This document shows positions 50,509 to 61,245 of a stretch of DNA of 64,000 nucleotides, in pieces. Under the pieces are notes generated by a model. The model saw only the letters and a program-made list of their open reading frames with translations, made no database searches and was not told where the DNA came from. Each line of letters begins with the position of its first letter. Positions within the stretch are counted from its first letter, which is position 1. Origin of the DNA: Owenia fusiformis (taxonomy: Eukaryota > Annelida > Polychaeta > Sabellida > Oweniidae); assembly GCA_903813345.2 (NCBI GenBank), contig CAIIXF020000009.1, forward strand, positions 12,084,030 through 12,148,029, in the 5' to 3' direction. The position numbers and the translations under genes are program-made.

Positions 50509-50649
50509 TAGTTGTGTAAAGTTGACTTATTCCAGTTGTAGCGAGAGCAGGTTTGAGTTCGACCAAATCCCCTGGGGAGCCATGGTGTGGGGCCTCGCTG
50601 GCTTTCCCGGGGGAGGGGACTGTTTCACCTTGAATGCTATTATTGTTGG
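50509..50649 (-). CDS. Pax2/5/8: Pax2/5/8 exon: linker
   Basis: 141 nt, phase 1 in and out. Encodes NNNSIQGETVPSPGKASEAP then HHGSPGDLVELKPALATTGI and SQLYTT. No known domain; part of the Ser/Pro-rich activation region by position. Acceptor TTACAG, donor GTAAGT. Confidence 0.9.
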
Positions 50650-51449
50650 CTGTAAGAACATGCACATGCGCAAAATGAAATAAACAAAACAAAATGCACA
50701 AATACCATACCAAATAAATCCATTTTAATATTATTTTAATGTTGCAGTATACAAGAGAATTTTGCCTGAAGGGAGAAACACAGAATTATCTGAATACCCT
50801 GAAAATTAGCATCAGAGGAAAAAATAAATTCTTAGAACGTTTCACTTGATTTTAAGACTTACTAATTATTTTATTTTTTATTTCATATGTAAATTTTTTA
50901 TATGTGAGATTATTTACATATAATCTATGGGCAAAATGTCTTTCTCATACAGTTAAGTGCTTATTAGCAAAATGTTAACAGATGATCTTTTTTAGATCAA
51001 CATGCTTTTATTGTGAAGAAATTGCATATAAATCACCAAGGAATCCAACTAATATTATAATAACCTCCTCAAAAAATGAAAAAATAAAAAAATCAAATAA
51101 TATAATGTAAATGGATAAGATGGAAATTATTGTAATAAGACAGTATCAAATGAACCGTAGACTAGTTTGCTAATATTCCTTATTGGCATTTTGTTTTAGT
51201 ATAATACCATAATAAAGTGCTATAGTTTCTCGAATTGCTTTCATCGCAGGCTCACTTAATGGTCTATATGCCAAGCTATAGTCCATTAATAAAGACGAAC
51301 AAAAGAAAACGACATTATCATAAGGGTTTACCCATAACGCAATAAAGTAAAAACGGAAAGTCAAATCAATTAAACGCAAAGCTAACCATAACATATACCG
51401 AAGCTAGAAAATCATAAACATCAAGCAAATTTCATCTTTTTTACTCTAA

Positions 51450-51810
51450 ATCTTCAATGACGTCACTGATTTTCTTTGATTTCTGTACAATTTAGAATAT
51501 CGACTATGTCCCTCTGTATTTTATTCCAAGCTAATTCAAGTATTTTGTGCTACTTTTCATCTGAAAATGTGACTCTCTTGAAATTGTATTAATGGGAAGG
51601 CTTACTCATGCAAATGAATGTCACTAACAGTTATAGCATATCCCAACCAGCAGATTTTATCCTGGCCACAGATATTTTAATATTTTCTTGAATTAATTTG
51701 ATTGTAGCAAATTATTTCTTACATTTTTACACAATTTAGAGTTTGGGTTACCATAAATTATTACAGGGAATTTAATTATTCATCATCCTCTTTCTCTGTT
51801 TTGCATTTTA
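51450..51810 (+). repeat. Two fold-back family arms in direct order
   Basis: Arms at 51450-51575 (GTACAATTTAGAATATCGAC, TTTATTCCAAGCTAATTC) and 51690-51810 (ACACAATTTAGAGTTT, TGCATTTTACTCC). Both are forward, so this is a tandem and not an inverted pair. Confidence 0.6.
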
Positions 51811-52501
51811 CTCCGTTGTTCTTCAATATTTCAAGAAACCGCTTTAAAATATATAAAGAATAAGATATCTGAATAATGAAAGGTGACAATTATAATTTGA
51901 ATTACGATGCAAATTCTGAAGAAAATAAAAAAATTCTTAAATTCTTACTGAAATATATAAATGCTTTCATTTCTTGAGAATTGTTATTTGGAGATATTAG
52001 CTGAAAGAAATGGGAGGCAATGTTTTTATTTATCTCAAAATATGGAGAAATTCTGGAAAATCAGCAAATTGATAAAGACGAGACATTGAGGCTCTAAAGT
52101 TAAGAAATCTCAGAAAAAGTTTGAATAATTTGAAACTTTAATGAGGACGTTGCATGGATTAAGCAAGAACTTGGAGAGATTTTCTGCATTAGTAGGTATT
52201 TAACGTGAACGTGGGATTGAATTAAAGGATATACAACTTATGGTTTACTAGCACACAATTCTCTCTTTTAAGACACAAGGCTCTGTAACAGAAACCTTCT
52301 AAAAATATTTTTTATCGCAATAAGATAAATTTACCCAGCATTTTTTATTGTTTAATGCCATATGCAAATTCAAATATATTTTGGTCATAACACTGGAAAT
52401 AGAACACCATATAACCATGAGGATATTCCTAATATGATCCCTGAATATGATACCTGAAATTTTTTGGGTGAAAATTGTTCATGCAATTGAGCCATGCTTA
52501 C

Positions 52502-52612
52502 TTTCTGAGTAGTGGGCAGTTGAGGACGTGCTTTGGACCTGACCATCTGGACCAATCACAGGCTTAACATCACCTTCTGTTGAAACGGGAGTAAGGGTGG
52601 TCAAAGAATTGC
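52502..52612 (-). CDS. Pax2/5/8: Pax2/5/8 exon: SLTTLTPVS segment
   Basis: 111 nt, phase 1 in and out. Encodes NSLTTLTPVSTEGDVKPVIG then PDGQVQSTSSTAHYSE. NSLTTLTP corresponds to vertebrate YSLPALTPG. Acceptor TTGTAG, donor GTAAGC. Confidence 0.92.
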
Positions 52613-53454
52613 CTACAATTAACATTCTCACAATACAACATGCACTAAATTAAAGAATAATTAAATAAAACATACAGCAAAAGCAGATATCCACATTCCA
52701 AGAACATCCTCCAAATGCAGGGCTACAAAAATCATCAGAGAGTTCCTCGTTGCTTGGAGAAAGGGATTTGTGTATGAGTCCATTTGGAGAATGTCTTAAG
52801 GCAAATCACTCTGGCCATGTGATGTTATTCAATTGTCTTGAAACTTTTTAGAGTTTCTAATTTTCTGAGAATTCATTCCCATTCACTTTATCTCATATTA
52901 AATTCTATTTGCTTTAAGAAACACGTGACCAAAGTGATTTTCTTGTCCATGTCTTATGCAACACAAACCATGCACCAATAATCATGCATTATTCCAAATG
53001 TTTTTCAAAAAAGGTTACCATGGTAATCAATTCATGTTTACGTTTGTTTTGAGTTGCTAAATATAATAATAATGATCCTTTAAGTATAAAACAAAAAACT
53101 AGCCTTTAAGTTGTCAAATTGATTTATCATTATTAATAATTATATTTATATGTAATGCTCCAATTAGGAAAATAAATCAAAGTATTTTGATATATTCAGC
53201 TGTTTTAAACAAAGACATGTCATACATACTCTATTCACGTTACCCACAATTAATTTACCAGAACGCCACAAATTAGATCAGTTACAAGTCGCGGAAAATA
53301 AAATGGTCTAAATATTAGCGGAATAAAAATCATAACATTGTCATATTTGTTTAGTCCGTGAAGCATGAAAATGTAAATCTATAGTTTGACGGCTTTTCAA
53401 CCTAGCATGCCCATTCTGCTTATATCAGTCGAATCAAACTAATTACACTATTTT

Positions 53455-53590
53455 TCTCTCTCAGAATTAAAAAATGACCATTAATCCTGATTTTTCCATA
53501 CAATTTAGTACATCTATTTCAAGTATATGTTGTGTATTTGTTTCTCACTATCCTCTCGTTGCTTTAGTTCACATTTATAACATATCAATT
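53455..53590 (+). repeat. Fold-back repeat family, diverged forward arm
   Basis: TCTCTCAGAATTAAAAAATG, CATACAATTTAGTACATC and TTCACATTTATAACAT in family order. Confidence 0.5.
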
Positions 53591-54715
53591 TTGATATTTC
53601 CTTGATGTACGTCGCTGTCTGAACTAAGCAATAATTTATGAAGTCAATCATCCGGAGCAAAGTTGATTGCAAACGGAGAAAAAGCAAAACCAATGAAAAT
53701 TGAGTTGCGTGCTACTCAGTCACAGATATCAATGTTCTCAGGGATAAAAATGATATCCCCCTCTTGAAAATCATAGAATATGTGTCATATCTGTTTTATA
53801 TCAAACGTTCAGATGCATTTGATAATGCCAGGATTATGAGGGGGATGATTGATTCTTGTTGTCTTTTGTTAATTGTCATCAATGTGTTGCGTATCCAATC
53901 ACCAAATATCTCAAATTTGTTATGCCTTATCATCTATAAAGTCTATATCTCAAAAAAGGACACTAGTATTAGGTCATAGTTCACCAAATCTCTTTATAGA
54001 TGAACAAATAATTGATTGAGTTAAATATATTTTAACTGTCATTCCATTAATTAATGCAGATGTACCATATCATTTACAATTATTAAAACTACACACATTG
54101 CCATGGTAACGTAAATCAAAAGTGACACAATTGACTGTACAATGGGAGGCAAATAAAGCAGAGACAACAGAGGCATACTGTACAATAACTCAAGCACAAG
54201 CGCATGTGTATATTACGAAATATGGTCATGAAAAAAATGATTTGTGGGTACACAAAAAAATTGTTTGTATAATTATTTTTTTCATATTCTTAATGCAACA
54301 TTAAAAGAGTTTTTAATAAACACCATCACACACAACAAATATAACTCAAAACTGACAGATCTTTATCTTAGAGTACTCAGAGACATGTCAAAACATGTTA
54401 TTATATGCCTCTGCTATACTAAGGTGAGTACCCTACAAATAAGGGGCTCAGATGGATCTGACTAACCCCTCCACCTCAATGTTCAGAAGAAACAATTCTA
54501 ATTCCTTCTATTTTAACCGTAAGCATAAAAGGGGCATTTTGAGGTGTCACTTTTGAGTGTTCATTTTTTCGGAAAACGGGCCTAAATATTTGAAACAATG
54601 GGTCCAGATTTTCTGGAGTTGGACCCAATGTTCACTGAAGGGGCATTGCACCATGTTGGGATTTACAGGTACGTTACCTATACCCATGATAGAATATATG
54701 AACCAATAGACTTAC

Positions 54716-55016
54716 CAGTTAGACCAGCCGGAGGGGTGTAGTTTCCGGGAGTGCGGTTATTTTCTGTGGTGGAGTTGTTCTGGCCTGAGGTGGTCTGTAC
54801 GGTGATGCCTTGTATGTTTTGATAGACTGCATCTACAGCTGACGATTTCATCTCCGCCCCAGCAGTCTGATTACGCGACGTAGCACCAAAATTTTGAGGA
54901 TGTTGCGTGTATTGAAGACTGTAGCCATTTGTTGTCATATGACCTTGACCTTGGGTCATGTGATCACTTGAGGTATCTACCACTTTTGCGAGTTTCGTTT
55001 GACGTTCAAACCACAT
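54716..55016 (-). CDS. Pax2/5/8: Pax2/5/8 long linker exon
   Basis: 301 nt, phase 0 in, 1 out. Encodes MWFERQTKLAKVVDTSSDHM, then a Gln/Asn/Thr/Ser-rich 80-residue stretch ending NRTPGNYTPPAGLT. This is where vertebrates encode the partial homeodomain. Only FERQ, reminiscent of the vertebrate 'LDRVFERQ' helix, can be matched, so the homeodomain is lost or unrecognisable. The Met is internal to the exon and not a start. Acceptor TTTCAG, donor GTAAGT. Confidence 0.9.
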
Positions 55017-55699
55017 CTGAAAATTGTAAGCAGGAATAGATTTATTGTAATGTTGAAATGATGTTCTCAGTTAAGAAAATTATGGTGGAACACATGCTTT
55101 GGGGCGATAAAATAACCATCTTTCTTTTTTGATTTTATGGACCTTTTTATGAAATCATCCAACAAGTCTGCAGCAATTAGGATACTTTATGAGGAAAAAG
55201 CATTTTCTTTGTCATTTAAATTTTTATCACCAAATATTAAGTCTGTTTTAAACTAGTAAATCAACCATAAGAATAAAGTGATGTTTTTTTAAATCTTAAA
55301 AAAATATGCTCGTATCCTTGATTGCATTCAATTTACCAGTTAAATTTATAGTTTATAAAATTCAGAACTTGTGTTAAAGATATAAAGACCACTTGAATAA
55401 CAAAGACATTCTCTGAGTATAAAGTGGAAAATGCAGATCAACATATGTTGAAGGCCAAGATACAATAAGAACAGTGATGATCCTGTACAAGTACCCTGAT
55501 TAAGGCCACTTGAAATTATTTGTCTTTCAAATGTCTTAATAACAATAACCTCAAGTATCATTCTTAAGATTTGGTTAATTTTTAATCTTTATTTACCATC
55601 TAGAAATGACACTTGACTTTTTTAATTTGTTCAGCTTATGTGGGATTAGATATTCTTCAGATAATTTTGAAGTGTGAAAGTACATGTAAAGTTATTTCA

Positions 55700-56183
55700 G
55701 GGCTGTCAACTTGGGACCACCTAATATGAGTGACTTCAAAATGTTGGACACCTAAGTCCAAATCTGAACACTTCTGTCCAAATTTTGAACACCTTTGGCC
55801 AAAGTTTGAGCACCTTTGCCAAAGTTTGATCACCTCAAATTTTTCGCGCTAGCTACGCTCGCGATATCGTCAACGGGGGGGGTGGGGGGGGGGGGGGGGG
55901 GGGGGGGGTAGGTACGAAAAATTCCAACGAACATGCGTGACATATACGGGATTCGCGTGACAAATCCGAACAAATTGCGTTCGGTTTTTTCCCGACGTTC
56001 GTATTTTTGCCGTATCGTAAACATATTTTGAAAAATTTTCTACAGAAATATTTTTGCTTGACAATGACCAGGTAAAATGCGTATTTGCGTGACATTTTCT
56101 GTCACGCAAAAAAAACTGGCGTGACTTCAAATTCTTCAGCAAATGCGTGACAAATACGCAAAATGCGGGACAGTTGACAGGCC
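55700..56183. mobile_element. CpG-rich element with inverted GGCTGTCAACT ends
   Basis: Ends GGCTGTCAACTT and AGTTGACAGGCC are inverted. Inside are degenerate 20-22 bp repeats (AAAGTTTGAGCACCTTTGCC, 55737-55835), a G8-T-G25 tract at 55875-55908, and a CpG-rich segment with repeated GCGTGACA and GCGTGACAAAT. CpG density is far above that of the surrounding intron, so insertion is probably recent. Open frames through the G-tract are artefacts. Confidence 0.6.
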
Positions 56184-56480
56184 TGTTATTTCTTTGTCAA
56201 TTCATGTAAATGTGTGTGATTTGAAACGAGCACTATTTATTTCAGAATAACAGTGAATTGCATGGAACACTTACTGTAAGTTTTTTGGGGATATTTGGCA
56301 TGCTTAATGTTTTATGTCCATCAAGTAGTGTACCAACATTTCCCATTATCTCCTAATGGAGAAGCCTTAAAGGGAGATAACCCCAATTTAATATTGAATG
56401 ATGTTTAGGTTATATAACTTGATTTATGGTATAATATGGAATATATGCATCATGAAAGGTCATGCTAGTAGGCATCTTAC

Positions 56481-56530
56481 CTGGGGGTCTTCTGTGTTGT
56501 TATTTGTAACCTCTTCTTGGCCATTTGGAA
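56481..56530 (-). CDS. Pax2/5/8: Pax2/5/8 short exon (50 nt)
   Basis: Encodes VPNGQEEVTNNNTEDPQ, joining the KRKRDDG motif on one side and the long linker on the other. Vertebrate proteins have the same KRKR(D/E)...VPNG order. Phase 1 in, 0 out. Acceptor TTTCAG, donor GTAAGA. Confidence 0.93.
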
Positions 56531-56589
56531 CTGAAAATATATGAAAAACAAAATCATTTTTTATTGTTCCAACTTTTTTTTCCAAAGTG

Positions 56590-58010
56590 TCTGACTAAGA
56601 ATTCTTCCATTATTGGATTGACAAAATTCAGAAATTAGTTTTGGATCGTTAAGCAGTGTTTTAATATCACATGATTACTCAATTTTATCCCATCGACTTG
56701 TGTGACCATTGAATGTCTCCTTTATGTGGTTTGAAAAAACACACTCATGCAAGATGCAATATAATTTGAAAGATGCATTTTTGGTTTCTTATTTAATAAC
56801 ATGTCAAATGCATAATTGATCATATACATCAAACATTTGTGTCATTCTACCTGTGTTCTGTTATTGCTAAAAATATGATTGATATTAAAAAATTATGAAG
56901 AACTTCAAATCAAATCAGAAACTGTTTAGTGCTATGACACCAAAAATGAGTAGATTACAAAATAATGTTTATGAACTATCAATTGATTTCATTACAGATT
57001 TTTGTTCATTAAAGGTCACAAATGGAAACTAGACCAAAATCTTTAACTTTCAATTAAATATTCCCAAATGTTAATTGTTAATTATCTAAATGGAATGTCA
57101 AGGGAGGTTTTATGTAAACGGCCAATGGTTGGGCATTTGGGCCATTGGAAGAGACATGTTCACACACAAGGCATGCTGGTCATTTAAGACATGCCATATT
57201 TGCAGCATTTCCCAAGAGTCTGATGGATGGAGATTTTTCCCATCAACAAAATCTGAGTATTGTAATTTTAAAATACAATATATAGGACAGATGTATTAAA
57301 TCTGAATTAGGAATAGAAAAAGCAAGTTTTACGATTATTTCAATGAATTTAAGTGGAATTATTTATTTGTTGTTTGTAAGAGAATGAACTGAAAGGAGCG
57401 TTGAGATTCATAATTTTTTGGTTTGGTTTATGACTGTTAAAAGCTGGTCAGCTTTAATTAAACGATTGCCAGTGAATGGTTTCGAGTAAATGATGCATTT
57501 AATATCTATTGTCATTGTCCACATCTCAACACTTAGCTGTTTTACCATGAGAAAAATATTAATCTTAACCGCAGTTTCTATTGTTGTTGAAGCATTATCG
57601 TTTGGACATGTCTTTAATATAAAAAGCAGTGAAAACAATTTATGCCAATTATTGTGTTCATTTGCATGTGCAGTGAATAAAAAACCTGGAGAGATTATTT
57701 GATAAAATACAGAGTTTTCAATTAATGGTGATATACTTCATAAGGGGCCTCAAACTCCAAAAGCATCCATTGTCAATCGACAAGAAACGGGTCATTGGCT
57801 TTGTGTGTAATTGTATTCAGTATCACTGTTTAAAAAAGTGTTATAGCAATTGTATGGTACGTTGACCATGACTGGTTTGCTATAGGAGTCCACACATTGG
57901 CAGCAGAGCGCTCAGTGTTCAGCAGATAGCGTTAAATAGTGTCTCCCCTGGCTGGTGTTTTGGTAGCAGACAGTCAAAAAATATCATTTATGTGATCATG
58001 TTAATAAATC
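56590..58010. other. Pax intron without recognised features
   Basis: AT-rich intron sequence. Short open frames only, with no similarity recognised. Confidence 0.5.
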
Positions 58011-58014
58011 AAAA

Positions 58015-58930
58015 TATCTCTTTAAAATTTGGATAAAGTGTTTCACATTTTAGCATTTTTATACAAAACAGAGTTTTGTTTATGTCCAAGAATATTTTGT
58101 TTTGTGTTATTCCAAATTCTTTTAAGTGTAACTTCTGTTTTAAACCATGACCATTTAATTTTATTTACAGGCCTAACATCCATCAATTGCTATCTCCCCA
58201 ACACACTCACAAGGAGCTGTCAAACCAGCAATTTCCAAACATTTTATTGCCAGTTACAGAGAAGCTATTGGTAAAATTGATCATCAAAAATTGAGTCGCT
58301 TTGAAATATTCCCATCTTGAGGTTCTATGAGTTATTTCGACTGACATTTATAGAAATTACTCCAGTTAAATTATGGCAGGAGCTAGAATGATGGACTGGA
58401 GACTTTGTGATTAATCTAGGAGGTTATGATTGGAATTGGATAAATTAACCTTTCCATATTTCTCTTTTTGGTCTATAGACCTTTCCAAATAGAAATCTCT
58501 TGTCACTAAAAATGTAACAATACTGGAGTGGGTTTCATTCAAGTTTTGCTTATTTCTTTGAAGTTGAGGTTTAAAATCATTTTGTCTAAAACAGTTTATT
58601 TTGAATCTATTACAATTTTGTACAAAATAGGAGTATAAAAGAATTTTTAAATCTCCAATAATATGAATACTGTTTAGTTTAGGTATGAGCAGGCTTGTTT
58701 CATATGTTAATTCACCAGTGATTTGTGTGAGCATTTATTTGAGTATACACCTGAATATGATATTGCAGACGGTCTCATTTTCAAATGCAAAATATAGAAA
58801 AATATAATGAAATAAACAGAAAAATAAGCAGATAGATGTTTAGATAACATTTCAAATTGTATAGAAATGTAAGAAAATTTGATACTTTATTCAAATTTTA
58901 GAGAGTTATTTAAGAAATAAGTGAAAAGCA
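58015..58930. repeat. Fold-back repeat pair, widely spaced
   Basis: Forward arm 58015-58155 (CTCTTTAAAATTTGGATAAA, TTTTAAACCATGACC) and reverse arm 58765-58930 (CAAATTGTATAGAAATGTAA, TTCAAATTTTAGAGAGTTAT). The outer ends are both CTCTYTAAAATTTG when read inward, as in the other pairs. Inner spacing about 600 bp. Confidence 0.75.
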
Positions 58931-60054
58931 GACGTAAATTCTGTGTTTGGGGTATGCCACAAAATGGAGGAGATGTCACTTGACTCATGACCTCCACAAA
59001 TAAAAGCTAAATAAAAGTTGGTATTTGCATGTGTGTGCTTTTTAAAAACACTTTCATAAAAATGACAATTTATGTTGCTTTAAGAGAACATTAGTTTTAA
59101 ATTATCTGTTTATTTTTTATCTCACCAACTCATCATTATTAACGTTTATTTTTTATACGATAATTATGAGGCAAAAAATTATCTGGTATTTGCTAAAGGA
59201 AGCAATGTATTACTGCATGTGATAGTTAAAAGCCTTCCCACTCGATTTTTGTTTAATTGATCAAATTTCAATAAGGATAATACTCGGACATTTGAAGAAT
59301 AAAACCAAAATTGAATAGTAATTTTAAAACCATCTTGGAATCACCATGCAGCCATATTTTCTAGAGTAAAATTATGAAAGGAAATTCAGACGAAACAAAG
59401 ATGAATGTATCTATTCAAGAAACAGTGTCATTTGATATTATTGAAGAATGAAGTAGCTTCATGAGGAAACGTGAACAATAGCTTCAAGCAACTGTGCCTG
59501 AAAGCAATATTTATCAAATCAGTCTCTTTTTTAGAGAGCCCACTAAGAGCAGTACATTTTTCTCCGCACGCTCCAATTGGACCAAGTAGCAGTATTAACA
59601 GATAATATTTTTTTGCTATAATAAATGCACTTTAGAGAAAACATATGTTATGTATATAGATCCAAATCACTTTTCCCAGTTCACTTCTCGATTTGTAGAC
59701 CCATAAGAATTTATCGAAGGTTTATTCAAAATTGTCTCATAAGGACCATCATGTATATTCATAATCTAGTGACATTTTTTGTGTAGTAATAAACTTATTT
59801 TCTGTAATTTATTAAGTGTTATCTATTTAATGAAACTAAGTGCCTTATGTGTGTCAATATCAGACCTATATTGACACCTAACAGATTCTCCCATTGTCTG
59901 ATACAACAATATAAAAAAACACTTTGTGAATATTTTATGAAGTTGGAAATGAGTGTATAAAGTCCCAATTACCAATTGTTATAAGCAATAGTGATGCAAT
60001 GTGACATCCTAGGAAAAACATGACATCATACTCATTTTTTAATTGAAAATACAT

Positions 60055-60560
60055 CAAGAAAATGAGAAATTCATAAGGAATGGAAAGAAATGCACAAGGT
60101 TTAGACTCTAAATTGTATGGCCATACCAGAAAATCAGCAATTTCATTCAGATCGTAGAGAGAAACGGTGTAAAAAGCAGTGACTGGAGAAATTATTTGGG
60201 GAAGGGGAGTTGTGTTTTATACATACTACCATAATGTAGTTTAGAAATACCTTGGGAGTTGGCTTTAATGAAATGCTATCAATCTACAGATTAATTCATT
60301 CGTTGTGAATAATTGTTTTATGTTATTACAATAAAGCTGATCGGAGAATACACTATGATTTCTAATTGAAAGTGCCAGAAAATACAAAAAGTCCAATTCG
60401 AAAATTTAGAAATGTTTATTCATACAAATTTTCTCAAAATTTGAGGTTTCTAATTTTGTGATGTTTCTAATTATATACAATTTAATGTTGTCTACATTCA
60501 ACTGCATATCTCTTAATTTTTATGTAATTCTCCCTCTGTGACATTTGACATTTCGAGTCA
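60055..60560. repeat. Fold-back family arms, outward-facing order
   Basis: Reverse arm 60055-60190 (GACTCTAAATTGTATGGCCA) precedes a diverged forward arm 60430-60560 (TATACAATTTAATGTTGTC). The order is opposite to that of the complete pairs, so these are probably halves of two different units. Confidence 0.6.
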
Positions 60561-61036
60561 TACAAGTAATACATTGTACCTGCTCAACGTTATGTCAAAT
60601 AGGTTTATTGATGAAAAATAGCGACGTTGCAGTTGACGTTTCAATTTGCGCTAATGGTATTATTTGCATGTAAGACAATTTTATTGTTGCATATTATACT
60701 GAAAAAATCTCACTTAGTGTTTAATGAAGTTAGGATTTATACTCACTTTATACCATTGTAAAATTGTCGTACAAATAAGAGATCATGTCATTCTAGTTAT
60801 TGTACTGTGTTTTCCTTTTTGAGTATAGAGGCTTGAAAATTCATGCATTTTTGTTTATTGTTAAATGCATTTGTTTCTAGGATCCTTTGTATAGTAAGAG
60901 TCTGGGTTGTAGGCATTTAGTGATAAATAAAGCTCACAATACCCATTTGATTTTATCTCTTCATTCATAGTTCACTTCAGATTGTCAAAAAGAACTGTAG
61001 GGAAACATTGGTATTTAGAAGTATTCATCAACTCAC

Positions 61037-61245
61037 CCCCATCATCTCGTTTCCTTTTGTTGCCTGTGGGGTCAACTGGGTTGGGCATTGGCACCCCCTG
61101 ATTGACACTACTAGGTATGCCCAAGATCCCGTTAATGCTGTAACCCCCTTGCCCCTGGGTGGGGCCTGTTGGTGACTGAGAGATCACAGGGTTAGGGCTC
61201 TGACCAGTCTGTTTTGCCTTCTCTGCTGCTTGATTTCGAACAATC
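61037..61245 (-). CDS. Pax2/5/8: Pax2/5/8 exon: paired-domain end, octapeptide, KRKR
   Basis: 209 nt; its first base completes a codon from the exon upstream. Encodes IVRNQAAEKAKQTGQSPNPV, then SQSPTGPTQGQGG, the octapeptide YSINGILGI (61142-61116) and, at the end, GNKRKRDDG. The start is the last turn of the paired domain (vertebrate 'SSINRIIR'). The octapeptide recruits Groucho-type corepressors in the family. Acceptor TTTCAG, donor GTGAGT. It begins after intron sequence at 61246. Confidence 0.97.

Larger units (their letters stand above)
40650..61245 (-). other. Pax2/5/8: Pax2/5/8 gene (C-terminal eight exons)
   Basis: A paired-box transcription factor of the Pax2/5/8 class, used in sensory, neural and excretory development across bilaterians. 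Eight minus-strand exons splice to 1129 nt: one base of a codon, 375 codons and a stop, all phases consistent. In order they encode the paired-domain end (IVRNQAAEKAKQ), the octapeptide YSINGILGI, a KRKRDDG basic motif, a long Ser/Thr/Gly/Pro linker, and the C-terminus with YADSAWTMRY and PSYYYAPPSRTG. A clear partial homeodomain is absent. The remaining paired-domain exons are not seen before 64000 and should lie to the right. It converges with MELK. Introns reach about 5 kb and hold many fold-back repeats. Confidence 0.95.

Noticed and set aside
54678-55016. Independent 112-residue protein starting MWFERQ
   Set aside because: The Met codon directly follows a splice acceptor and fits the phase of the preceding Pax exon, so it is an internal exon of Pax2/5/8.
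55830-56142. Proline-rich open frames on the minus strand
   Set aside because: They are translations of the G-tract and its CpG-rich flank in overlapping frames, with no gene structure.
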